A stretch of DNA of 54,740 nt from CALMKX01 sp044869955 (GTDB lineage Bacteria; Acidobacteriota; Thermoanaerobaculia; Multivoradales; SZUA-115): assembly GCA_044869955.1 (NCBI GenBank), contig JBIOYC010000178.1:1-54740 (forward strand), written 5' to 3'. The notes under the pieces are model-generated. The model was not told the DNA's origin, made no database searches, and saw only the letters and a program-made list of their open reading frames with translations. This document shows positions 7,903-39,200 of the stretch, one piece after another. Made by a program: the position numbers and the translations under genes. How positions within the stretch are numbered: the first letter of the stretch is position 1; the number at the start of each line of letters is the position of its first letter.

Positions 7903-10355
7903 TCCCCCTTCAGCACGACCATCGGGCTGTTGAGCAGAATCCGCCGCGCGGTCAGAAAGGCCGCCAGGGCGGCCATGCCCCCGAGGCCGAGCGAGGCCAG
8001 GGCGAAGACCGTCGGATCGTGAGCCGAGGTGCCGACCAGGAAGCCCGCGGCACGGCCGGCGAGCAGCGCCGCGACGAGGCCGCCGAGCACCAGCCCGAGG
8101 GCGACGGGGATCAGGCTCCGCCGCAGCACGTGCCCGAGCACCGAGGAGGACCGGCCACCGAGCGCAAGCCGGAGGGCGACCTCACGGCGGCGTGCCCGGA
8201 TCGTGGCGCTCTGCGTCGAGTAGATGCCGATGGTGGCGAGCACGAAGGCGAGGCCCGCGATCAGCGAGAGCAAGGCAGCCCCCACGCGGGCGCCCCACAT
8301 CGAGGTGTCGAGCAGCTGGCGGGCCGTGCGCACCTCCCCGACGGGCAGGCTGGGATCGAGCCGTGCGAGCGCCCCGCGGACGCCGGCGAGCAGGGTCGTG
8401 GTGGGCGCCGAGCTGCGCAGGACCAGCTGGAAGCTCGGCCCGTAGGACTGGCTCAGCGGGCGGTAGGCGAAGGGCTGAGCCGGCTCGGTCAGGCTGCTGT
8501 ACCGGGCGTCGCGGGCGATGCCCACCACCCGGACCTCCTGGTCGTTGAGCGCGAAGCGCCGGCCGAGGGCCTTCCCTTCCGGCCACAGCAGCTGCGCGAG
8601 GCGCTGGTTGACGATCACCCGGCCGGGGGCTTCGGCGGTGTCCTCGGGGCCGAAATCGCGGCCCTCGACGAGGTCGAGGCCGACGACCTCGAAGTACCCC
8701 GGCTCGACGGCGTTGATGGCGGTGAACAAGTTGGCGAGCTCGGTGGGCGTCGGCTCGTCGATCAGCTCGACGCTGAAGGTGGCCTGGCCCTCGGTCGGCA
8801 GGGTCAGCTCGGCGAGGCTCGCGGCCTGGACCCCGGGCAGGCGGCGCAGCTCGTCGAGCAGCGCCCTCTGGAGGAGCCGGCCCCGCTGCGGGTCGTAGCC
8901 CGCGGTGCCGATCTCGAGGCCGACGTTGACGACGTCCCGATGGCGGAAGCCGGGATCGACCCCGCGCAGTGCCTGGAGGCTCTTGAGGAAGAGGCCCGAG
9001 CCGACCAGGGCGATCAGGCAGACGGCGAGCTGCCCGACGATGATCGCCGTCCGCACCACGCCGGCCGCCCCGGCGACCTCGGCGGCATCCCCGCGTGGCC
9101 GGATCACCGAAGCGAGCTGATCGGAGCGGAGCAGCACCAGGGCCGGTGCCAGCCCGCACAGCAAGGTGGTGCCGAAGGTCAGGCCGAGGCTGAAGGTCAG
9201 GACCCGCCAATCCGGGGCGAGCTCGACCAGGTCGGAGATGTATGGCGGCCGCAGGGTCCACAGCCAGCTGCGCAGCCAGCCGAGGGAGAGCAGGCCCAGG
9301 AGCAGGCCGATCGAGGCCAGGACCGCGCTCTCGGTGAGCAGCTGTGCCAAGAGCTGCCGGCGTCCGGCCCCCAGGGCCAGACGGGTCGCGATCTCCTCCC
9401 GCCGGCCGAGCGCGCGGTTGAGCAGGAGGCTGCCGATGTTCGCGCAGGCGATCAGCAGCAGGAAGAGGACGACGGCGAGGATCAGCTGGAGGCCGAAACG
9501 CAGGTTCTGGCGGTAGTTCGGGTTGATCGCCCCCTCGAGGAAGGGGATGACGGTGATGCCGAGGTCCTCGTTGTCGTCGGGGTATTGCTCGCGCAGGGCC
9601 GCGGCCTTGCGGTCCAGGGCCTGGCGGGCCTGGAGCAGCGACAGGTCCGGCTGCAAGCGTCCGAACACCTCGAAGACCAGGGAGCCGCGCTCGTCCCACC
9701 AGCGGGCGGCCGCCCCCGTCAGCACCTGCTCGTGGCTGGCCAGGGTGACCCACAGGTCCGAGTAGCCGAGGGTCTTGGGTCCCCTGAAGCCCTCGCGCGC
9801 CACCCCCAGCACGACGAAGGGGTGGCCGTTGAGGCGGACCACCTCGCCGATCACCCGCTCGTCCGCGCCGAAGGCCCGGCGCCAGAAGCCGTGGCTGAGC
9901 ACGACCGCGGTGGCGGTTTCCTCGGCCGGGTCCCGAGTCGAGAAGACCCGCCCGAGCTCGGCACTCACGCCGAGCACCTCGAAGTAGTTCGGCGAGACGA
10001 TCTGGCCGAAGGTCCGTTGGGGCGAGCGCTCGCCGGCGCTGAGGCTGAAGGGAAGCAGGCGGTAGAGAGCCAGGCCCTCGAAAACGTCACGACCCGCGGC
10101 GTAGTCGAGGTAGTTGAGCCGAGAAACGCGCAGGAGGCGGGAGCTGCGATCGCTCTCGACGACGCTGTGGAGCCAGACCACCCGCTCCGGCTCATCCAGC
10201 CAAGCCGGTGCCAGGAAGAGGGCGTTGACATAGGAGAAGACCGCCGTCGAAATGGACAGCCCGACCGCCAGCGAGAGGACTGCCGTGGTGGTCACCACGG
10301 GCGTCTTGCGCAGAGACCTCAGGAAAGGCACGAGCGTGCTGCGCAGCAGGCTCAT
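7899..10355 (-). CDS. ABC transporter permease, MacB/FtsX type, ADOP family
   Basis: The 818-residue product has two copies of the MacB periplasmic-core plus FtsX membrane unit. A first helix lies at about residues 20-45 (TTTAVLSLAVGLSISTAVFSY), followed by a periplasmic core with SPNYFEVLGVSAELGRVF and VVLSHGFWRRAFG. FtsX helices lie around 285-315 (ILAVVLFLLLIACANIGSLLLNRALGR) and 335-410, a mid-protein helix near 435-460, a second core, and a final three-helix FtsX unit at about 690-805. This is the layout of the acidobacterial duplicated orphan permeases (TIGR03434). No ABC ATPase gene is nearby, which fits orphan status. The substrate is unknown; MacB relatives act in mechanotransmission rather than classical transport. 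The start at 10355 has no strong ribosome site. Its promoter probably lies in the AT-rich island shared with the NRPS operon. Confidence 0.8.
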   Translation of the reverse strand: MSLLRSTLVPFLRSLRKTPVVTTTAVLSLAVGLSISTAVFSYVNALFLAPAWLDEPERVVWLHSVVESDRSSRLLRVSRLNYLDYAAGRDVFEGLALYRLLPFSLSAGERSPQRTFGQIVSPNYFEVLGVSAELGRVFSTRDPAEETATAVVLSHGFWRRAFGADERVIGEVVRLNGHPFVVLGVAREGFRGPKTLGYSDLWVTLASHEQVLTGAAARWWDERGSLVFEVFGRLQPDLSLLQARQALDRKAAALREQYPDDNEDLGITVIPFLEGAINPNYRQNLRFGLQLILAVVLFLLLIACANIGSLLLNRALGRREEIATRLALGAGRRQLLAQLLTESAVLASIGLLLGLLSLGWLRSWLWTLRPPYISDLVELAPDWRVLTFSLGLTFGTTLLCGLAPALVLLRSDQLASVIRPRGDAAEVAGAAGVVRTAIIVGQLAVCLIALVGSGLFLKSLQALRGVDPGFRHRDVVNVGLEIGTAGYDPQRGRLLQRALLDELRRLPGVQAASLAELTLPTEGQATFSVELIDEPTPTELANLFTAINAVEPGYFEVVGLDLVEGRDFGPEDTAEAPGRVIVNQRLAQLLWPEGKALGRRFALNDQEVRVVGIARDARYSSLTEPAQPFAYRPLSQSYGPSFQLVLRSSAPTTTLLAGVRGALARLDPSLPVGEVRTARQLLDTSMWGARVGAALLSLIAGLAFVLATIGIYSTQSATIRARRREVALRLALGGRSSSVLGHVLRRSLIPVALGLVLGGLVAALLAGRAAGFLVGTSAHDPTVFALASLGLGGMAALAAFLTARRILLNSPMVVLKGD

Positions 10356-10640
10356 GCTGCGGTTTCCGAGCGCGCAGGAGTGAGGCAGGGGCCCGCCGGC
10401 GAGGCTCCCACCGGGTTGGCGGGGAGAGCGAGTCGAGACGGGCTTGACGATTTCTTTACAGATTGATGGTGTTTTTGTATCACCAGAGAGCCACTAGTCA
10501 CTTTTCCTAGACTGAGGCTATTATAGGGACAAAGTGCAAGTATGGCGACATACCGCTGAGACCAAGACCACAATGCGTTGTTGCCAGAAGATAAAAAAAT
10601 TCTGTATTAGTTCTGGAGTGATGGCCTTGGAGATGCCCGT
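10356..10640. promoter_or_regulatory. AT-rich divergent control region of the NRPS operon
   Basis: The region from about 10440 to 10640 is strikingly AT-rich compared with everything around it and contains no gene. It separates the ADOP permease (minus) from the giant synthetase (plus), so it probably holds promoters for both. A candidate sigma70-type promoter toward the operon is TAGTCA (10495-10500), an 18-base spacer and TATTAT (10519-10524), giving a leader of roughly 110 bases. TGGTG at 10467-10471 and CACCA at 10481-10485 form a short inverted repeat just upstream that could be an operator. GGAG at 10629-10632 is placed 8 bases before the TTG start. All sites are read by eye. Confidence 0.5.
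10495..10524 (+). promoter_or_regulatory. Candidate sigma70-like promoter for the synthetase operon
   Basis: The -35 candidate TAGTCA matches TTGACA at 4 of 6 positions, and the -10 candidate TATTAT matches TATAAT at 5 of 6, with an 18-base spacer. It lies in the AT-rich island about 115 bases before the start codon. No other pair in the region scores as well by eye. Confidence 0.3.
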
Positions 10641-31738
<21,098 letters not shown>

Positions 31739-31742
<4 letters not shown>

Positions 31743-34700
31743 GCACAGCGCAGCGCACGGCCTCCGGCCTCGAGATCGCCGTCATCGGGCTCGCCGGGCG
31801 CTTTCCCGGCGCGGCCGACGTCGGCGAGCTGTGGCGCAACCTGCGCGACGGGGTGGAGGGAGTGCGTTTCTTCACCGCCGAGGAGCTGGCGGCCGCGGGC
31901 GTGCCCGAGGCGACCCTCGCGGACCCGGCCTACGTGAGCGCCCGCGGCGTGCTCGCCGACGTCGACCGTTTCGACGCCCCCTTCTTCGACGTGCCGCCGC
32001 GCGAGGCCGAGCTGATGGACCCGCAGCAGCGGCTCTTCCTGCAATGCGCCTGGGAGGCCCTCGAGGTGGCGGGCTACGGCCGCCGCCGGCCAGCGGCCAA
32101 GGTCGGCGTCTACGGCGGCGTCGGCTCGGACGGCTACTTCCTCGCCAACCTGCTCTCCCGCCCGGACCTCCTGGCGAGCGCCGGCCAGCAGCTGGTGTGG
32201 ATCGGCAACCGGGCGGACAACCTGGCCCCCCGGGTCGCCTACAAGCTCGACCTGCGGGGCCCGGCGCTGACCGTGCAGACCGCCTGCTCGACCTCGCTGG
32301 TCGCCGTCCACCTGGCCTGCCAGGCCCTGCTCGGCGGCGAGTGCGAGCTCGCCCTCGCGGGCGGCGCCTCGATCGTCATCCCCCAGGAGCAGGGCTACCG
32401 CCACCAGGCCGGCAACATCTACTCGCCGGACGGTCATTGCCGGCCCTTCGACGCCGACGCCGCGGGCATCGTCAGCGGCAACGGCGTCGGCGTGGTGGCG
32501 CTCAAGCGGCTGGCGGACGCCCGGGCGGACGGCGACTTCGTCTGGGCGGTGATCCTCGGCTCGGCCCTGGCCAACGACGGCGCCGCGCGGGTGGGCTACA
32601 CGGCGCCGGGGGTCGAGGGGCAGCTGGAGGTAGTGCGCGCGGCTCAGATCCTGGCCGAGGTCGACCCGGCGACGATCTCCTACGTCGAGGCCCACGGCAC
32701 CGGCACCCTGCTGGGAGACCCGATCGAGGTGCAGGCCCTGACCGAGGCCTTCCGGGTGACGACCGACGAGCGCGGCTTCTGCGGCCTCGGCTCGATCAAG
32801 TCCAACCTCGGACACCTGGACGCCGCGGCGGGCGTGGCCGGCCTGATCAAGACCGTGCTCGCCCTGCACCACCGCGAGCTGCCGCCGACGCTGCATTTCC
32901 GCCGCCCGAACCCGCGCATCGACTTCGCCGCGAGCCCGTTCCGGGTGGTGGCGGAGCTGACCCCCTGGGAGCCCCGCCACGGCGTGCGACGGGCGGCCGT
33001 CAGCTCGTTCGGCATCGGCGGCACCAACGCCCACGTGATCGTCGAGGAAGCGCCGCCGCCGTCGCCGTCGAGCGCCGGGCGCAGCTGCGAGCTGCTGGTC
33101 TGGTCGGCGCGCAGCGAGGGGGCCGCCGACGCCCAGGGCGAGCGGCTCTTCGCGGCGTTGACAGGAGAGCCGGAGGTCTCGCGGGCGGACGTCGCCTACA
33201 CCCTCCAGGTCGGCCGCGAGCCCTTCGCTGTGCGGCGCGCGGCGGTGGTGCCGGCGACCGGGCCGATCGATCGCGAGGCCCTGCGGCTCTGGCGCGGGAC
33301 GGTGGGCGAGGCGGCGCCGGAGGTGGTCTTCCTGTTCCCCGGCCAGGGCAGCCAATACCCCGGCATGGCGCGCGCCCTCCACGCCGAGGCGGAGGTCTTC
33401 CGCCAGGAGCTGGACCGCTGCGCCGAGCGGCTGCGGCCACGCCTCGGCCTCGACCTGCGCGAGCTGATCCTGCCCGCACCCGAGCAGGAGGCCGCGACCG
33501 CGCCGCGCCTGGCGCAGACGGCCCTGACCCAGCCGGCCTTGTTCGCCCTCGAGTGGGCGCTCGCGCGGCAATGGCAGGCCTGGGGTGTCGAGCCCGGCGC
33601 GATGATCGGCCACAGCGTCGGCGAGTACGTGGCGGCGACCCTGGCCGGGGTCTTCGAGCTCGGCGACGCCCTCGACCTGGTGGCCGAGCGCGGGCGGCTG
33701 GTCCAGGCCCTGCCGCCCGGGGCGATGGTCTCGATTCCCCTGCCGGCCGCCGAGGTCGAGCCGCTGCTCGCCGAGCCGCCGTACGGAGGCCGGCTGGAGA
33801 TCGCCGCCTACAACGCGCCGGCCTCCGTCGTGGTGGGCGGCCCGGGAACGGCGGTCGACGCCCTGGTCGAGAGCCTGGCGGCTCGGGGCGTCGCGGCGGG
33901 CCGGCTGCACACCTCGCACGCCTTCCACACCGAAGCCATGGAGCCGGCCCTCGCCGCCTTCGAGAGCGCCGTGCGCCGGCTGACTCTGCGACCGCCCGCG
34001 AAGCCCTGGCTGTCGAACGCCAGCGGCGACTGGATCCGGCCGCAGGAGGCGACCGACCCCGCCTACTGGGTCCGCCACCTGCGCGCGCCGGTGCGCTTCG
34101 CCGAGGGCGCCGCTCGGCTGCTGGCGGGGCCCGCTCGGGCCTACCTCGAGGTCGGGCCCGGGCGCACCCTGGGCTCCCTGGTGCGCCGGCAGGCGGGGGC
34201 GGCGCCGCCGGTGATCCTCGCCTCTCTCCCCGGCCCGCAGCAGGCCGGCTCGGCGCTGGCCGAGACCCTGGGTGCGGCGGCCGGGCTGTGGGTCAGCGGG
34301 GTCGAGCTCCGGATCGAGGGCCTGTTCGCTGGCCAGCAGCGGCGCCGCGTGCCGCTGCCGACCTACCCCTTCGAGCGCCACCGCTACTGGGTCGAGCCCG
34401 GCCGGGCGGAGAGAGCCTGGTCGGCGCCCGGGGCCGGCACGGAAGGCCCCTCCACCGCGGCTCCCGACCCCGCCGCGGCCGGGGTGCCGGGCCTCGCGGG
34501 CATGGCGGCGGTGGTCGCCGAGGCCTGGCGGGAGATCCTGGGCGTGGCCCCCACCGAGGCCGGCCAGAGCTTCTACGAGCTGGGCGGCGACTCGCTGATG
34601 GCCACCCGCGTGCTCTCCCGGCTGGCCGCGGCGACCGGCATCGAGCTGCCGCTCGGGGAGTTCCTCGCGGCGCCGACCCTCGGCAGCCTGGCGGCGGCCC

Positions 34701-36205
34701 TCGAGAGCCGCCAGACCGGACCGGAGGCCGCGGGCGATCTGGCGGTCGGGGGCGAGCCGGCGGCCCCGGGCCGCACCGACGCCACCGAAGACCTGCCCTT
34801 GTCCTTCAACCAGGAGCAGCTCTGGGTGCTCGACCAGGTGCAGCCGGGCAACGTGGCCTACAACATGCCGGCGGCCTTCCTGCTCTCGGGGCCCCTCGAC
34901 GCGGCGGCGCTCGAAGCCGCCCTCCGCGCCATCCTCGAGCGTCACGAGGTGCTGCGCACCGAGCTCTACCTCGCAGGCGAGCAGCCCCGCCAGCGGGTCC
35001 GTCCCCGCGGTCCCTGGCGGCTGCGGGTGGCCGACCTCGGCGCGCTGGGCGCCGGCGCCGAGGCGGCGCTCGAGCGCCTGGCGAACGCCGAGGCCGCGCG
35101 GCCCTTCGAGCTCCAGAGGGCGCCGTTGCTGCGCGCCCTGCTGGTGCGCCTGGCCCCCGAGCGCCACGGTCTGCTGGTCACCATCCACCACGTCTGCTGC
35201 GACGGCTGGTCCTGGGGAGTGCTGTTCTCCGAGCTGGTCGACCTCTACCAGGCGGCGCGCTCCGGGGCCGCGCCGCCGCTGCCCGAGCTGCCCGTGCAGT
35301 ACCGGGACTTCGCGCTCTGGCAGCGCCGCCGGCTGAGCGGCGCGCGGCTCGCGGCCGGCCTCGCCTACTGGCGAGCCCAGCTCGCCCGGCCGCTGCCGGA
35401 GGTCGAGCTGCCGAGCCGGCTGCCCCGTGGCCGCCGCAGCCTCGCCGGAGCGGTGCGCCGCGCGCTGCTGCCGCCCGAGCTCGATGCGCGCCTCGAGACC
35501 CTGGTCCGCGAGGAGGACGCCACGCCCTTCATGGGACTGCTGGCCGCCTTCTTCAGCTTGCTCGCCCTGCGCAGCGGTCAGACCGACCTGGTGGTCGGCA
35601 CCGACGTCGCGGGCCGGGACCGCGCCGAGCTCGAGGGGCTGATCGGCTTCTTCGTCAACCAGCTGGTGCTGCGCACGCGCCTCACCGGGGACCCGAGCTT
35701 CCGCGAGATCCTGCGCCGCACGCGGCAGACCACCCTCGAAGCCTTCGAGCACCGCGAGGTGCCCTTCGACCGGGTGGTCGACGCCCTGCGGCCGGAGCGC
35801 TCGGCCGACCCCAACCCCCTGTTCCGCCTCAAGCTGGTGCTGCAGAGCACGCCCATCCCGGAGCGCGACCTCGGCGACCTGCGGCTGACGGCGGTGCCGT
35901 CGCACGGCGCCATGGCCAAGTTCGACCAGCTGTGGAACCTCTGGCGCGGGCCGGACGGCATCGCCATCGCCGTCGAGCACTCGACGGACCTCTACGAGGC
36001 CTCGGCGATCGACCTGCTGCTGCGCGACTACGAGCTCGTCCTGGACCGGGCCCTGGCCGCGCCGGACGCGCCCTTGTCCCGGCTCGAGGCCGACGTCCAG
36101 GGGGAGATCCGGGCGCGCTCCCGGCGCCGGGCCGGAGAGCTCAAGCGCAGCCTCGCCGAACGCCTCGACCAGGCCCGCCGTCGCGGCGTGGACCTCCACC
36201 CCTAG
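31739..36205 (+). CDS. Hybrid PKS-NRPS subunit: KS-AT-ACP-C
   Basis: This 1488-residue protein extends the Thr-thioester by one malonyl unit and then condenses it with an amino acid. The ketosynthase has TACSTSL (Cys183), EAHGTGT and SIKSNLGH. The acyltransferase has GHSVGEY (Ser626) and HAFH (727-730), which indicates malonyl-CoA. An ACP-like carrier follows with LGGDSL (Ser952). There is no ketoreductase, dehydratase or enoylreductase, so the beta-ketone should remain. The protein ends with a full condensation domain (HHVCCDGWS, about 1150) that has no A domain of its own and must act with the Asn module of the next subunit. The last 35 residues are basic and helical, probably a docking segment. 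The ATG overlaps the previous TGA by four bases (ATGA), so translation is coupled. Confidence 0.92.
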
Positions 36206-36217
36206 GAAAGGGACCGC
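36206..36217 (+). promoter_or_regulatory. Ribosome binding site between synthetases 2 and 3
   Basis: The 12-base gap together with the stop codon contains TAGGAAAGGG, an A/G-rich Shine-Dalgarno region that ends a few bases before the ATG at 36218. There is no room for a promoter, so the genes are one transcript. Confidence 0.5.
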
Positions 36218-39200
36218 ATGACCGAGACAGCCGCCATCCAGGGATTCCGCCTCTCTCCCCAGCAACGCCGCCTGTGGGGCCTGGGCCACGGGGCCACCCC
36301 GGCCTGGTCCCTGCTCAGCCTGGTGATCGAGGGGTTGGACGACCCCGAGCCGCTGGCCGTGGCGGCGCGCGCCGCCTGCGCTCGCCACGAGGTTCTGCGC
36401 ACCTCGTTCCGCCGCCTGCCGGGCATGACCGAGGCACTGCAGGTGGTCGAGGACGGGGGCCGGGTGCAGGTCGTGGAGCGTCCCCTCCGGCCGCAGGAGG
36501 ACGAGCGGGCCTGGTCGGATTGCCTGCGCGCGGGGCTCGCCACGCTCGAGGCCGGCCTCGACGACGGCCCCCGGCTCTTCCTCTTCTGGGGGCGGTGTCC
36601 CGCGGGCGGCCTTTGCGGGGCCCTGGTCGCGCCCTCGCTCTGTCTGGACGAGCCCTCGCTCGACGCCCTCGCCCGGGAGGTCGTGCTCGGCGACCTGCCG
36701 GATGAGTCGGAGGTGCTGCAGTTCGCCGACCTCGCCGCCCACCTCTGCCAGCTCGAGGAGTCCGCGGAGGCGGCGGAGGGCCGGCTGTTCTGGCAGGGCC
36801 GCACGCAGCCGGTCGCTCCGGCGCGGCCCTTGCCGGGCCAGCGCCCGGCGCCGGCAGGGCCGCAGGCCGCTTGGCGAGCCCGCCAGGTGACCGCACCGGT
36901 GCGCGCCGCCCTGGGCCGCCTGGCGAGCACCTGGGAGGTGCCCGAGGAGGCGGTGTGGCTGGCGGCCTGGCTCGGGCTCTGCGCGCAGCTCTCGGGTTGC
37001 TCGCCGAGCGTCTGGGTGCGCACCTCGGGCCGCAGCTACGAGGGTCTCGAACGCTCCCTCGGGCCCTTCAGCCGCACCCTGCCCCTGACCGCCGCCGCCG
37101 GGGAGGGCGTGCGCTGGCGCGAGCTGGCGCGCGAGCTGGCCACCCAGTCGGCCGAGCTGGTCGAGTGGCAGGACTTCTGGCTGGCGCCGCCCGCCCTGCG
37201 CCCGGCTCTCACCTTCACGGCCGCGGCGCAGCTGCCCGACCTCGGCCCCGGCGCGCGGGTGATCGACCGCTACGTCGAGATCGAGCCGGCGCCCCTCGGC
37301 CTCTACGCGCGCCCCGCCGGTGAGGGCCTCCGGCTCGAGCTGCGCTACGACGGAGCGAGCCTGCCGGCGGCCGAGGCCGAGACCTGGCTCGCGCGCCTGG
37401 ATCGGCTGCTCGCGGACCTGGCGGTGAGGGGGGACGGGCGACTGGGCGACGGCCTCTGGCTGAGCGACGCCGAGCGCGAGCCGCTTTCCACCCCGGCGCC
37501 CGAGGTGCCCCCGCGCACCCTGCCCGAGCAACTGGCGGAGCGGGCGGCGCGCCATCCCGAGCGGCCGGCCGTACGCTGCCGCGACCAGGCCCTGTCCTAC
37601 GGCGAGCTGTGGCGGCAGGCGTGCGGGCTCGCGGCCCACCTGCGGCAGGGCGGGGTGGGGCCCGAGACCCGGGTGGCGGTCTGCCTGGAGCGCTCCCTCG
37701 AGCTGCTGCCCGTCCTGCTCGGCGTGCTCGAGGCGGGAGCGAGCTTCGTGCCTCTCGACCCCGCCTGGCCGGCCGAGCGCCTCGCCCTGGTGCTCGGCGA
37801 GAGCGGCGCGCGCTGGCTGGTGACCCAGCAGCGGCTGCTCGAGAGGCTGCCCGCGGAGGGCCTGGAGCGCCTGGCGATCGACGCCCAGCCCGCGCTCTGG
37901 CGGGAGGCTGCCCTGGCCGAGCTGCCGCCGCCGGCGCCGGCCAGCCTGGCCTACGTCCTCTACACCTCGGGCTCGACCGGCAAACCGAAGGGCGTGATGG
38001 TCCACCACGGCGCCCTGGCCCACTACCTGGGCTGGTGCCTGGCCGCCTACGGCCTCGATCGAGGCGAGGAGACCGCGCGCGTGCCGGTGCATTCCTCGAT
38101 CGGTTTCGACCTCACCCTGACCAGCCTGCTCGCGCCGCTGGCGGCCGGCGCCGAGGTGGTGCTCTTGGACGAGCAGCAGGGGCTCGAGGCCATCCTCGAG
38201 CCCGAGGAGCCGTTCGCGCTGGTCAAGATCACGCCGGCCCACCTCGACCTCGTCGCCCACATGCTGCCGCCCGAGGGGGCCGCCTCGTGGGCCCGCACGC
38301 TGGTGGTGGGCGGCGAGGCCCTGTTCGGCGAGAGCCTGGACTTTTGGCGCCGCAACGCGCCCGAGCTGACGATCTGGAACGAATACGGTCCGACCGAGAC
38401 GACCGTGGGCTGTGCCGTCCACCGCCTGCGCGCGGGTGCCGTCGAGCCCGGGCCGGTGCCGATCGGCAGGCCGATCGCCGGCAGCACCCTCGCCGTGGTC
38501 AACGGCCTCGGCCAGCCGGTGGCCGCCGAAGTGGCGGGGGAGCTGTGGATCGGTGGCCCCGGCGTGGGGCGCGGCTACTTCGCCAGCCCCGGCCAGACCG
38601 CCGAGCGCTTCCGGCCCGACCCCTGGGCGACGGTGCCCGGCGCGCGGGCCTACGCCAGCGGCGACCGCGTCGAGCGGTTGCCGGGCGGAGCGCTGCGCTT
38701 CCTGGGACGGCTCGACGGTCAGGTCAAGATCCGCGGCTTCCGCCTCGAGCTGGGGGAGGTGGAGGCGGCCCTGCTCGCCCAGCCGGCGGTGCGCGAGGCG
38801 GTGGTCCTGGTGCGCACCGACCCCGCCGGCAAGCCGCGTCTGGCGGCCTACGTCGTGCCGCGCGAGGGCGCGGTCCTGGACCCCGAGGCGCTGCGCGGGG
38901 CGCTCGGCCAGATCCTGCTCGACGCCATGGTGCCCTCGGCCATCGTCGAGCTGGCCACCCTTCCGCTGACCCGCAACGGCAAGGTGGACCGGGGGGCCCT
39001 GCCCGAGCCGAGCTGGGAGGGCAGGACGGCCGAAGGTCCGTACCTGGCACCGCGCAACGCCGTCGAGACGGTGTTGGCGGAGGTCTGGGCGGGACTGCTC
39101 GGGCGCGAGCGGGTGGGCGTCGACGAGGACTTCTTCGCCCTCGGCGGCGACTCGATCCTGGCCATCCAGGCCGTGGCCCGCGCCTCCCGGCGGGGCGTGA

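Noticed and set aside
10467..10485. Rho-independent terminator in the AT-rich island
   Set aside because: The stem is only five base pairs with a nine-base loop, and the T-run is inside the loop rather than after the stem.
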